DNA of 64,000 nt from Lachnospiraceae bacterium NSJ-143 (lineage in GTDB: Bacteria; Bacillota; Clostridia; Lachnospirales; Anaerotignaceae): positions 1 through 64,000 of the forward strand of contig JALIFM010000001.1 in assembly GCA_022867625.1 (NCBI GenBank), in the 5' to 3' direction. Positions 1 through 7,500 of this stretch are shown here, one piece after another (within the stretch, counting starts at the first letter, position 1; every line of letters starts with the position of its first letter). Under the pieces are notes generated by a model. The model did not search any database. It had not been told where the DNA came from and saw only the letters and a program-made list of their open reading frames with translations. The translations under genes were made by a program, and so were the position numbers.

Positions 1-57
1 GTGTAAGCGCAGTAATGTGTTAAGCTGACTGGTACTAATAGGCCGAGGGCTTGACCA
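1..57 (+). rRNA. 23S ribosomal RNA, 3' end (partial)
   Basis: The first ~57 bases match the conserved 3' terminus of bacterial 23S rRNA (the segment with GACTGGTACTAATAGGCCGA and the closing GCTTGACC). The rest lies upstream of the window. Two tRNA genes follow directly. No 5S rRNA is recognisable before the terminator near 289-326, so 5S is either elsewhere or located upstream in a non-standard order. The exact mature 3' end is approximate. Confidence 0.9.
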
Positions 58-121
58 AAGAAAATAGAAACGATTTTAAGACTTGATTATCTCTTTGTTC
101 AGTTTTGAGTGTACAGTATGT

Positions 122-194
122 GCCGATGTGGCTCAATTGGCAGAGCAGCTGACTTGTAATCAGCAGGTTAACGGTTCGAGTCCGTTCATCGGCT
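122..194 (+). tRNA. tRNA-Thr (anticodon TGT)
   Basis: A 73-nt cloverleaf can be folded by eye. The acceptor arm is GCCGATG with CATCGGC, the D-arm contains the AATTGGCA loop, the anticodon stem GCTGA/TCAGC holds loop CTTGTAA (anticodon TGT at 155-157), and the T-arm has the GGTTCGAGTCC core. The 3' CCA is not encoded. It sits about 65 nt after the 23S rRNA end and is probably co-transcribed with it. Confidence 0.96.
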
Positions 195-209
195 TTTACT
201 ATATTATGT

Positions 210-283
<74 letters not shown>

Positions 284-288
284 TGATT

Positions 289-326
289 AAGCCCTTTAGA
301 AATTAACATTTCTAAAGGGCTTTTGT
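289..326 (+). terminator. Rho-independent terminator of the rRNA-tRNA unit
   Basis: GCCCTTTAGAAAT and its near-complement ATTTCTAAAGGGC form a strong stem with a very short loop, followed by TTTTGTT. It closes the 23S-tRNA-Thr-tRNA-fMet transcript. The rest of the gap to 643 is AT-rich and shows only the promoter at 565-593. Confidence 0.88.
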
Positions 327-564
327 TATACGGTTTTAATGGTATAATTACAACATTTTGCAATACTTAATAACTCTCCAATTTATATGTTAATTTAATC
401 TTTATGAGGTGCCATTTTTGTTTTACAGTCTGATATGTGCGAATTTATGTAGAAGAGTATTCTGCAATTTTCAGGTGAGAGATATATATTTTATAGATTG
501 GGATAGTTGAATAAAAGGTTATATTAATTTCATATCCATAGAATTATACGAAACATAAAATTTG

Positions 565-593
565 TTGACAAAAACTACATAATATGCTAAGTT
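565..593 (+). promoter_or_regulatory. sigma-A promoter of the protease-like gene
   Basis: TTGACA at 565-570 (perfect -35), 17-bp spacer, TAAGTT at 588-593 as a weaker -10. It lies about 50 bp upstream of the ATG at 644. The short repeated TATCATT/TCATTTATC words downstream are low-complexity AT-rich sequence. Confidence 0.55.
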
Positions 594-643
594 TAGTTTG
601 TATTTATCATTTGTCATTTATCATTCATTGGGGAGGATTTAAA

Positions 644-1867
644 ATGAAAAAATTAATTTTAGCGGCTCTGACAATTTCTGTAGCGCTGGGGGCAGTTGGA
701 AATGTATTTGGTCAGGCAAGGTACAGTAATACTGGATATGTTTATGGCTGTATTGGTGAAGGTGATGGGGATAATGAAATTGATACTTTTGAAGAATGTG
801 GAATAGCATGCGATTATATAAAACAATGGGGCTACTTTGGAGAATTGAATATGAATCCGGTTCTTTCTGATTTTCAGGATTCAAGATTAAACAGTCCTAT
901 ACTTTACTTTGCGGGGCATGGTACAAATGCTTCAGTTAATACAGGAGGTCATACAGGAATATCCTATGGTACAACACCTGGCTATAAAGATATAAGTAAA
1001 GTTGATTTGAGTGAAGCCAAAATGATTGTTTTGTCTGCCTGTAACACTGCTTCTTATCCTAACGATAATATAACTAAAGGGTTAAATTCAATGGGAGTGG
1101 ATTTCACTTTGGGGTGGAAAGTAAATATTGAAGATGACCATGCTAGGAGATTTGTTAAGGCATTTTTTAAATATTTGACTCAGCAATATAGGTATGTTGA
1201 TGCCTTATCCTATGGATTAAATGATTTAACAACAGGTGCTGACGGAGAAAACCCAATGTGGACTACTGCAGGAATTTATAATTACCAAGCTTATGGGAAT
1301 ATAAATAGTACTATATATGAATTTATCCCAGGACCTATGTCTGTGAATGAACCTGATCGATATGCACCTTTTTACAACGATAATCTTACTCAGTATGAAG
1401 TTAATGAAGATGTATACTATTACTATAAAACTAAAGATTTTGATATGCTTGAAGATTATTTTAAAAGAAACATTGATGAAAATTTTAATATTTCTGACTA
1501 TGATTGTAGTGAATTTGATTCGCTTGAAGAAGGAGATTTTAATATATTGCCTTTAAGGTATAAAGTTGGTAATATTGTATCAGATTTTGGTTATAATGTT
1601 GCAATTGATAAAGGCAAAGTGTTTTTGATTACTGAGCTGGGCAATAACATTACAAAAGATAATATAGTACTGCCGGTTTCTGACATTTCTGATGATGAAT
1701 TGTGCAGTATGGTATTAGATAGCTTTGATAGTTCATATCCTGTTGATAGTCAAATTGTTGAAAAGATGTTTGATACGGAAAAAGGTGTAGTGAAATATCA
1801 TGTTTTAACAGTTTTAGGTGACGACGAAACAGGATATTTTGCTAAAGGGTTTGATTATTACAATTAA
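644..1867 (+). CDS. secreted clan-CD (CHAT/caspase-like) protease candidate
   Basis: 407 aa. I start at ATG 644 because GGGGAGG lies 6-9 nt upstream and the protein then opens with a clean signal peptide (MKKLILAALT..., cleavage near FGQA, residue ~24). Residues ~84-165 carry the two signatures of the CHAT/gingipain/caspase fold: a hydrophobic strand ending YFAGHGTN (His92) and a strand ending MIVLSACNTA (Cys133), the spacing expected of a His/Cys dyad. A GW-containing strand and a helix (residues ~155-180) follow, as in such folds. The C-terminal ~165 residues are acidic and unrecognised; they could be a PepSY/YcdB-like or inhibitory domain (guess). The codons are much richer in A/T than in genes after 5 kb. 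It is followed at 71 bp by another secreted protein. Catalytic activity and family are inferred from motifs only. Confidence 0.7.
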   Translation: MKKLILAALTISVALGAVGNVFGQARYSNTGYVYGCIGEGDGDNEIDTFEECGIACDYIKQWGYFGELNMNPVLSDFQDSRLNSPILYFAGHGTNASVNTGGHTGISYGTTPGYKDISKVDLSEAKMIVLSACNTASYPNDNITKGLNSMGVDFTLGWKVNIEDDHARRFVKAFFKYLTQQYRYVDALSYGLNDLTTGADGENPMWTTAGIYNYQAYGNINSTIYEFIPGPMSVNEPDRYAPFYNDNLTQYEVNEDVYYYYKTKDFDMLEDYFKRNIDENFNISDYDCSEFDSLEEGDFNILPLRYKVGNIVSDFGYNVAIDKGKVFLITELGNNITKDNIVLPVSDISDDELCSMVLDSFDSSYPVDSQIVEKMFDTEKGVVKYHVLTVLGDDETGYFAKGFDYYN

Positions 1868-1883
1868 ATTATAACGATATTGA

Positions 1884-1919
1884 AATCAACATGACGCATA
1901 CTCCTGTGTCCTGTTGATT
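1884..1919 (+). other. intercistronic hairpin
   Basis: AATCAACA at 1884-1891 pairs with TGTTGATT at 1912-1919, with further partial pairing inside. No U-run follows; the ribosome binding site of the next gene (AAGGAG) begins just after. It is more likely an RNA-processing or translation-modulating stem than a terminator. Confidence 0.45.
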
Positions 1920-1938
1920 CTATATAAGGAGTATTTTT

Positions 1939-3108
1939 ATGAATAAAAAAAATATATTGCTAATAGCATTTTTTGCCATAATAGTGAGCTTCTCTGCATT
2001 ATTAAGTGAGGTTAAGGCTCAGGCGTTTAATAAACAGCAAACTATAATAAATTTGACAGATTATAATGTTAAATTTGTAAATGACAACGGAGAGATAACA
2101 ACCAGAAGCATTAAAGAGGGTTCGATATTCTCTGATGAAAATGGTGTAACTTATATGGATTTAAAGAATATTGGAGATATCCTGAATGAAGATTTTTTTT
2201 ATGAATATGATGGTACGCAAAATTCCATAACTGTATTCAAAAATGAAGATAAACAAAATAAATTCATGAAAATAAATACTGAAAGCTCTATAGTTAATTT
2301 CTATGATAATACTAACAATAATTCATATGATATTGTATATCTGAATGAGAATTTAATATTTAAGGGAAATGATATTTTTATACCTTTCAGGGGCGTAATG
2401 AATGTTTTAGGATATGAAGATAATGAAATTTTATTTAACTCCACACTAAAAACTATAACATTGAATCAGTATCCGTTGTTTGAAACAGGTTCAGTCACTA
2501 TCACTGACACAGTTCATTACCCTGAGCATTGTCCGAATACAGCGGAAAAATGTTTGACAAGCTATAGTACATCGGATAAAAAATCTATTGATTATTTAGT
2601 ATCTGTTTTAAATGAGGAACCGTTTTATGAATCGAACGTATCAATCAGGTCGGTGTATCCGAATTACAAACTGAATTTTAATAATGGCACAATAATAAAT
2701 GTAATGAGTCCTACAGTATGCACTATAACTGTAAATGGTAAAAAAACAGGTACTTATCAGCTTACATTTAAATCATCAGTAGCAATAGAAACATTCATTA
2801 AGGAGAATATTAATCTGGACAGTATTGTTTATGACAAATGGGAATATGATTTGAGTGATGCTGATGATTTATATAAAAAAGAATATATTTCCTGTGATTA
2901 TTTAGGTGGCGATTTCAGCAATGTAATTAAGTATCTGGAGGCTAATATAGAAGATTTCAACTCAAAGTATACGTACTCTATAGTAAGCGACAAATCAGGA
3001 ACAAAAATTACAGTGATGTCAGATGAAAAAACTTTTTCTATAAGGGTTTATGAAAATCCAGGGGCGATACGTTATACTATAGACGCGGTTATTGGAACAT
3101 TGAAGTAA
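1939..3108 (+). CDS. secreted copper-amine-oxidase-N-like (stalk domain) protein
   Basis: 389 aa, ATG preceded by AAGGAG. Residues 1-27 form a signal peptide ending SEVKAQA. The stretch around residues 145-180 (IFIPFRGVMNVLGYED...KTITL) is the typical second half of the copper amine oxidase N-terminal-like (stalk) domain of Clostridia cell-surface proteins. The first half (YMDLKNIGDIL...ITVF) lies near residues 72-100. The C-terminal ~200 residues, with four cysteines in CPNTAEKC, VMSPTVC and YISCDYL contexts, are unrecognised. It is probably co-transcribed with the CHAT/caspase-like gene and shares its A/T-rich codon use, so it may be a substrate, anchor or inhibitor of that protease (inference). 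Confidence 0.7.
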   Translation: MNKKNILLIAFFAIIVSFSALLSEVKAQAFNKQQTIINLTDYNVKFVNDNGEITTRSIKEGSIFSDENGVTYMDLKNIGDILNEDFFYEYDGTQNSITVFKNEDKQNKFMKINTESSIVNFYDNTNNNSYDIVYLNENLIFKGNDIFIPFRGVMNVLGYEDNEILFNSTLKTITLNQYPLFETGSVTITDTVHYPEHCPNTAEKCLTSYSTSDKKSIDYLVSVLNEEPFYESNVSIRSVYPNYKLNFNNGTIINVMSPTVCTITVNGKKTGTYQLTFKSSVAIETFIKENINLDSIVYDKWEYDLSDADDLYKKEYISCDYLGGDFSNVIKYLEANIEDFNSKYTYSIVSDKSGTKITVMSDEKTFSIRVYENPGAIRYTIDAVIGTLK

Positions 3109-3286
3109 GCTATATTAAAGAATATTTGACAACAAAATTTGTTACATAACAAATAGTGCCGCAGGGGTGAGGGCTTATACAAATTCTGTGACGCTTTATG
3201 TGCGGAAATTTATAATCACATTATTTTTCCATAATTTGTAACAGGTTTGTTTTGACTGTATTAAACATTCTGTAAATAACTGAACA

Positions 3287-3332
3287 AAAAGAGTCTTCTA
3301 TTATAAAACAATAAATAATAGGAGACTCTTTT
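3287..3332. terminator. bidirectional terminator
   Basis: AAAAGAGTCTTCTATTAT (3287-3304) and ATAATAGGAGACTCTTTT (3315-3332) form an ~18-bp stem with one mismatch, bounded by A-rich and T-rich ends. It ends the 644-3108 pair on + and could also stop the leftward activator transcript. The rest of 3109-3479 shows nothing else I can support. Confidence 0.8.
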
Positions 3333-3479
3333 ATTATTAAAGATAAACAGGCCTTAAATGCGATTTTATGTTTGAATATCAATTCACAGTGCAGGTTTTT
3401 TAAAATGAGTCTGGTCTTTTACTGTTTGCCGGATTTTTGTATTACTGTTTCCGCCGGATAGTCGTTTCACTAATTATAT

Positions 3480-4904
3480 TTAATTTATTTTGTATTTCAG
3501 TATTTTTCTGCGGAGGGTGGACAGGCTTATATTCATATGCTTTGCCACAAGTGTGCGTGAGCCCTTATATTCCACCAGGAGTCTTATAATTTCATTTTTC
3601 TCAATCTCGGCTAATATATCCTTAACAGAATGACTATCAAGGTCAGTGCCTAAAACTGTTTGGCTTTTGTTCCCGTTTGCCGTCCGGTTCTTTAGCTGTA
3701 ATGTATAGCTGCTGAAAAATTTCTTAATATCATCACAGCTTTGCAGGGAGTCTGTGCCTGACTTAACAGTCAGAGCAAAACGCTCCAGAATGTTTTCCAG
3801 CTCACGTATATTGCCGGGAAAGCTGTAGCCTTTCATCTGTTCTATAAGTATTTCCAGTTTGTTTAAATATTCCTGCGAGCCTAGCTTTTGAATATAGTAT
3901 CTGCTGAATTCTTCTATATCCTCAGGTCTTTTTCTGAGTGGGATTATGTCAAAGCTCAGGACATTCAGGCGATACCATAAATCCAGCCGAAAATTACCCG
4001 AGTCTACCTCATTTTTGAGGTTTTTATTTGTAGCTGCCACAATCCTTACATCAATAGGTATTACCTTTTCGCTTCCTACAGGACGTACTTCCTTCTCCTG
4101 CAACACCCTCAAAAGCTTTGCCTGAAACGGCAGCGGCATATCCCCTATCTCATCCAAAAACAGTGTGCCATTATGGGCTTCCTGAAACAGTCCGTTTTTT
4201 CCGCCTTTTTTGGCTCCTGTAAATGATGAATCGGTATATCCAAAAAGCTCAGATTCCAATATGCTTTCAGTCAGAGCGGAACAGTTAAGTGCTACAAAAG
4301 GGCCGCTTTGCCTGCTGCTGGCGTTATGTATGCTCTGCGCAAACAGTTCCTTGCCGGTTCCGCTTTCACCCTGTATCAGCACCGGAAAATCAGATTTTGC
4401 GTACATATTAGCGGTTTTTATAAGTTCATGCATATGGGAATTTTTAGTTATTATGTCCTGAAAGGTATATTTGGCTACATGCCCCTTTTCCTGAAGCTTT
4501 TTTCGTATATTCATCTCTATATCCTGATAATATTTTATGTCCTTGAATGTGCTGAAAGCGCCTATGGGATAACCGTCTGTGCCCATAATAGGGAACCTGT
4601 TTATGACAGAGCTTTTTTTGCCGGCTTTTAATTCAATAGACTGTCTTTCGGCATTTTTAGGATTTTTTAAAAGGTTAAGCAGCTTGGATTTAGGGAATGA
4701 ATCGGTTATGTTTTTTCCAATAGTAAAATCAGACAGGTAACTATATGTTTTTATACTGAAATCATTTATATATATTATGTTCCCGTCCTTATCTATAACA
4801 GTGGCGCCGGTGTTCAACTCGTGCAAAAGCTTTTTGAATGCCTCAGACAGGATATATATGGTGTTGTAATCATCTATGTCAATTTCTATTTTCTGTTTCA
4901 ACAT
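3480..4904 (-). CDS. sigma-54-dependent transcriptional activator (PAS-AAA+-Fis)
   Basis: 474 aa bacterial enhancer-binding protein. A PAS-like sensor occupies residues ~20-130 (TGATVIDKDGNIIYIND). The AAA+ domain (~150-385) has Walker A GESGTGKE, Walker B LFLDEIGDMP, sensor motif RIVAATN and the R-finger segment FRLDLWYRLNV. The Fis-type helix-turn-helix is at the C-terminus (RTLVAKHMNISLSTLRRKI). The sigma-54 contact loop reads SSFTGA instead of the canonical GAFTGA. The gene is divergent from a CoA-transferase operon that has a -24/-12 promoter and an upstream palindrome, so it is very likely that operon's activator, sensing an organic acid or acyl-CoA through PAS (inference). ATG 4904 follows GAGGTGATAG on the minus strand. 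Confidence 0.9.
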   Translation of the reverse strand: MLKQKIEIDIDDYNTIYILSEAFKKLLHELNTGATVIDKDGNIIYINDFSIKTYSYLSDFTIGKNITDSFPKSKLLNLLKNPKNAERQSIELKAGKKSSVINRFPIMGTDGYPIGAFSTFKDIKYYQDIEMNIRKKLQEKGHVAKYTFQDIITKNSHMHELIKTANMYAKSDFPVLIQGESGTGKELFAQSIHNASSRQSGPFVALNCSALTESILESELFGYTDSSFTGAKKGGKNGLFQEAHNGTLFLDEIGDMPLPFQAKLLRVLQEKEVRPVGSEKVIPIDVRIVAATNKNLKNEVDSGNFRLDLWYRLNVLSFDIIPLRKRPEDIEEFSRYYIQKLGSQEYLNKLEILIEQMKGYSFPGNIRELENILERFALTVKSGTDSLQSCDDIKKFFSSYTLQLKNRTANGNKSQTVLGTDLDSHSVKDILAEIEKNEIIRLLVEYKGSRTLVAKHMNISLSTLRRKILKYKIN

Positions 4905-5028
4905 ACTATCACCTCATATTTATATAGATAAGCAATTTTTATGCCATTTTACAAACACCTTAAAAATAAGTTTTTACGTAATTTAATTGAGTTATACATA
5001 TAAAACAACAGTACTGCTCTTAATATTC

Positions 5029-5052
5029 GGTCAAAAATGTTCATACATGACC
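5029..5052. promoter_or_regulatory. candidate enhancer site (UAS) for the sigma-54 activator
   Basis: A 24-bp dyad with half-sites GGTCAnnnATG and CATnnnTGACC separated by 2 bp, centred ~5040. It lies about 190 bp upstream of the -24/-12 element, a usual distance for an enhancer-binding protein. The link to the activator at 3480-4904 is inferred from position and symmetry. Confidence 0.6.
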
Positions 5053-5222
5053 TATAAAGAATCGAAATGAATAAATTAGATGGCATATGTATATTTATTG
5101 GCCGTTATATGGGCTGATAAGTTAAGAGATTATACTATTATAATATAAAAATTTCCGGTTTTTTTATGGTTTTTGGAAAGTGTAAACCGTTTAACATGAA
5201 GTATTTTTGGAGAATCATAAGG

Positions 5223-5238
5223 TGGCACGCCTTTTGCT
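5223..5238 (+). promoter_or_regulatory. sigma-54 (-24/-12) promoter
   Basis: TGGCACGCCTTTTGCT matches the RpoN consensus TGGCACG-N4-TTGCW at every position, with the invariant GG (5224-5225) and GC (5236-5237) exactly 10 bp apart. Transcription should begin near 5250, giving a ~65-nt leader before the ATG at 5314. Confidence 0.92.
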
Positions 5239-5313
5239 GTATTTAAGTTCAAGTTATTAATAATTTAAAAAAGAGTACTCTGAATAATTCTTACAGCTTA
5301 AGAGGTGGTTTAT

Positions 5314-6513
5314 ATGGAAGGAAATACCGGAGCATTGAGCAATCTTACAATACTGGATTTGACAAGGGTATTGGCAGGTCCGTACTGCACTATGATTCTT
5401 GCTGATATGGGCGCTGATGTCATTAAAATTGAAATACCGGAAAAGGGTGATGATACAAGGCGTTACGGTCCGTTTAAAAACGGTGAGAGTATGTATTATG
5501 CCAATGTAAACAGAAGCAAAAAGAGCATAACGCTTAACCTCAAAAGTGAGGAGGGCAAAAAGATATTTCTTGAAATGGTAAAAAAGGCCGACGCTGTGGT
5601 TGAAAATTACCGTCCGGGTGTTATGGATAAGCTGGGCCTTGGCTATGATGTGTTGAGTAAAGTAAATGACCAGCTGGTATATGTGGCTATTTCTGGCTTT
5701 GGTTCATATGGACCATATTCTGACAGGCCCGGGTATGACATTATAGCACAGGCCATGGGAGGGCTGATGGCCTATACCGGCTGGCCGGAAACAGGTCCTA
5801 CCAGGTCCGGCAACGCAATGGGTGATGTTCTGGGAGGGCTTAACGGCGCTATAGGCCTGCTGGCGGCTGTAAACGGCAGAAGGGTAACCGGCAGAGGCCA
5901 GCGTGTGGATATTTCACTTGTAGACGGAGTAACGGCAGCTCTTGAAAACGGAGTGGTAAGATATGAATCTACAGGCACTGTGCCGGAAAGGACAGGCAAC
6001 AGGTATTCTACACTGTACCCCTATGATTCCTTTGAGGCCAGTGACGGGCAGTTTGTGCTTGGCTGCGGAAACCAGAAGCTCTGGGAGAATTTTGCCCGGG
6101 TGGCCGGAATGGAGGAGCTTATTACCGATGAAAGATATCTTACCGGCTCAATGCGCCTTGAAAGGTTTGAGGAGCTGCGGGATATTATAAACAATTGGGC
6201 AAAGGATTACAAGGTTAAGGATATTGTTGAGCTGATTCTTAATGCCGGTGTACCGGCAGCGCCTATATATGATATGGAGCAGCTTTTAAATGATGAGCAT
6301 ATAGCAGTAGCGCGGGAAATGTTTGTGCCTCTCAGGCATCCGGTAATCGGGGATATGCATGTCATTGGGGATGCAATTAAGCTTATGGGCACAAAAAATG
6401 GCGTAAGGTGGCCTGCACCGGCTTTAGGTCAATACAACAGCGAGGTATACAAGGACCTTATGGGATTTGACAGTGAAAAACTTGATAAGCTTAAGGAAAA
6501 CGGAATTATTTGA
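5314..6513 (+). CDS. CaiB/BaiF class III CoA-transferase
   Basis: 399 aa, the usual length for the family. It moves CoA from an acyl-CoA donor to a carboxylic acid in the cytoplasm. Visible family marks are the N-terminal LDLTRVLAGPYCTMILADMGADVIKIE, the ENYRPGVMDKLGLGYD block, and NAMGDVLGGLNG, whose Asp is the expected catalytic aspartate that forms the glutamyl/aspartyl-CoA intermediate. I use ATG 5314 with AGAGGTGG upstream; a GTG at 5305 would overlap that ribosome binding site. First gene of the sigma-54 operon, followed 15 bp later by an HMG-CoA-lyase-like enzyme, so it probably activates that enzyme's substrate. The acid is not determinable from sequence. Confidence 0.92.
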   Translation: MEGNTGALSNLTILDLTRVLAGPYCTMILADMGADVIKIEIPEKGDDTRRYGPFKNGESMYYANVNRSKKSITLNLKSEEGKKIFLEMVKKADAVVENYRPGVMDKLGLGYDVLSKVNDQLVYVAISGFGSYGPYSDRPGYDIIAQAMGGLMAYTGWPETGPTRSGNAMGDVLGGLNGAIGLLAAVNGRRVTGRGQRVDISLVDGVTAALENGVVRYESTGTVPERTGNRYSTLYPYDSFEASDGQFVLGCGNQKLWENFARVAGMEELITDERYLTGSMRLERFEELRDIINNWAKDYKVKDIVELILNAGVPAAPIYDMEQLLNDEHIAVAREMFVPLRHPVIGDMHVIGDAIKLMGTKNGVRWPAPALGQYNSEVYKDLMGFDSEKLDKLKENGII

Positions 6514-6528
6514 TTCGGGGTGGGGATA

Positions 6529-7437
6529 TTGATTAGCAAAGTTGAAATAACAGAGGTTTGTCCCAGAGACGGGTTTCAGAATGTAAAGGATTTTATAGCC
6601 ACTGACAAAAAAATAGAAATAGCAAAGACATTGATTGATTCAGGCTTCAAGGAAATGGAAATAGTATCATTTGTGAGCCCCAGATGGATTCCGCAGATGG
6701 CGGACGCTGCCGATGTGGTAAATGAGCTGGACAAGTACCGCAGAGAAAAAAACATTGATATTAAATTTATAGGCCTTGCGCCAAACGCAAAGGGGGTTGA
6801 AAATGCGGTAAAGACCGGGGTAGACGGTATTGTGTGCCCCATATCCGTTACAGAAAAGCACAATTTGAGCAATGTCAACCGTACCATAGACGAATCGTTT
6901 AAGGACCTTGAAAGGACAATTAAAACTTATGAGGGCATAGACGTTACCGTTGGGCTTGCGTGCACGTTTATATCGCCGTTTGCCGACGACCCGATAAGTG
7001 TTGACAATATCAAGCGTATGTCTGAGAGGGCCTATAATATAGGCGCCAGAAAGGTTGTGCTTGCCGATACGGTAGGTACGGCAAGCCCTGCTGTTGTGGA
7101 AAGCATATTATCGCAGCTTTCGGGCGAGTACGACTTTGACAAGGTATCTCTCCACCTGCATGATACGGCGGGCTTTGCCTTAATAAATGCCATGATAGGG
7201 GTTAAGCATGGATTTGTTAAATATGAGTCGTCAGCCGGCGGCCTTGGAGGGTGCCCTTTTGCCCCGGGAGCTGCCGGAAACGTGGCCAGTGAGGATATTT
7301 TGAACCTGTTTAAGGAAATGGGGATTGAAACAGGCGTTGATTTTGACAAGGTGCTTATAGCTGTGGATAAAATAAAAGAGAGTGTCAATGCCAGTATTGT
7401 AAGCCATATGTATCCGTTTTGCAGAAATCAGAGATAA
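6529..7437 (+). CDS. hydroxymethylglutaryl-CoA lyase-like enzyme
   Basis: 302 aa, HMGL-like TIM barrel of the DRE-TIM family. Signatures are EVCPRDGFQN (catalytic Arg/Asp), SFVSPRWIPQMADA, LADTVGTASP, HLHDTAG (metal-binding HxH) and the Cys-bearing loop GGLGGCPFAPGAAGNVASED. These are the key residues of enzymes that cleave 3-hydroxy-3-methylglutaryl-CoA to acetoacetate and acetyl-CoA, or related branched 3-hydroxyacyl-CoAs. I prefer the TTG start at 6529, placed ~5 nt after GGGGTGGGG; a GTG at 6520 is in frame. Between a CoA-transferase and a fatty acid transporter it suggests activation and retro-aldol cleavage of an imported acid. Exact substrate uncertain. Confidence 0.87.
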   Translation: MISKVEITEVCPRDGFQNVKDFIATDKKIEIAKTLIDSGFKEMEIVSFVSPRWIPQMADAADVVNELDKYRREKNIDIKFIGLAPNAKGVENAVKTGVDGIVCPISVTEKHNLSNVNRTIDESFKDLERTIKTYEGIDVTVGLACTFISPFADDPISVDNIKRMSERAYNIGARKVVLADTVGTASPAVVESILSQLSGEYDFDKVSLHLHDTAGFALINAMIGVKHGFVKYESSAGGLGGCPFAPGAAGNVASEDILNLFKEMGIETGVDFDKVLIAVDKIKESVNASIVSHMYPFCRNQR

Positions 7438-7500
7438 CCTGTGTATTGGGGCATTAAAACATGTATTGTTTTGCCCCGGGAAGAAAAAAGGGGGATTTTT

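Noticed and set aside
640-5000. Integrase, insertion sequence or prophage near the tRNA genes
   Set aside because: No transposase or integrase motif, terminal inverted repeat or attachment duplication was found anywhere in the window.
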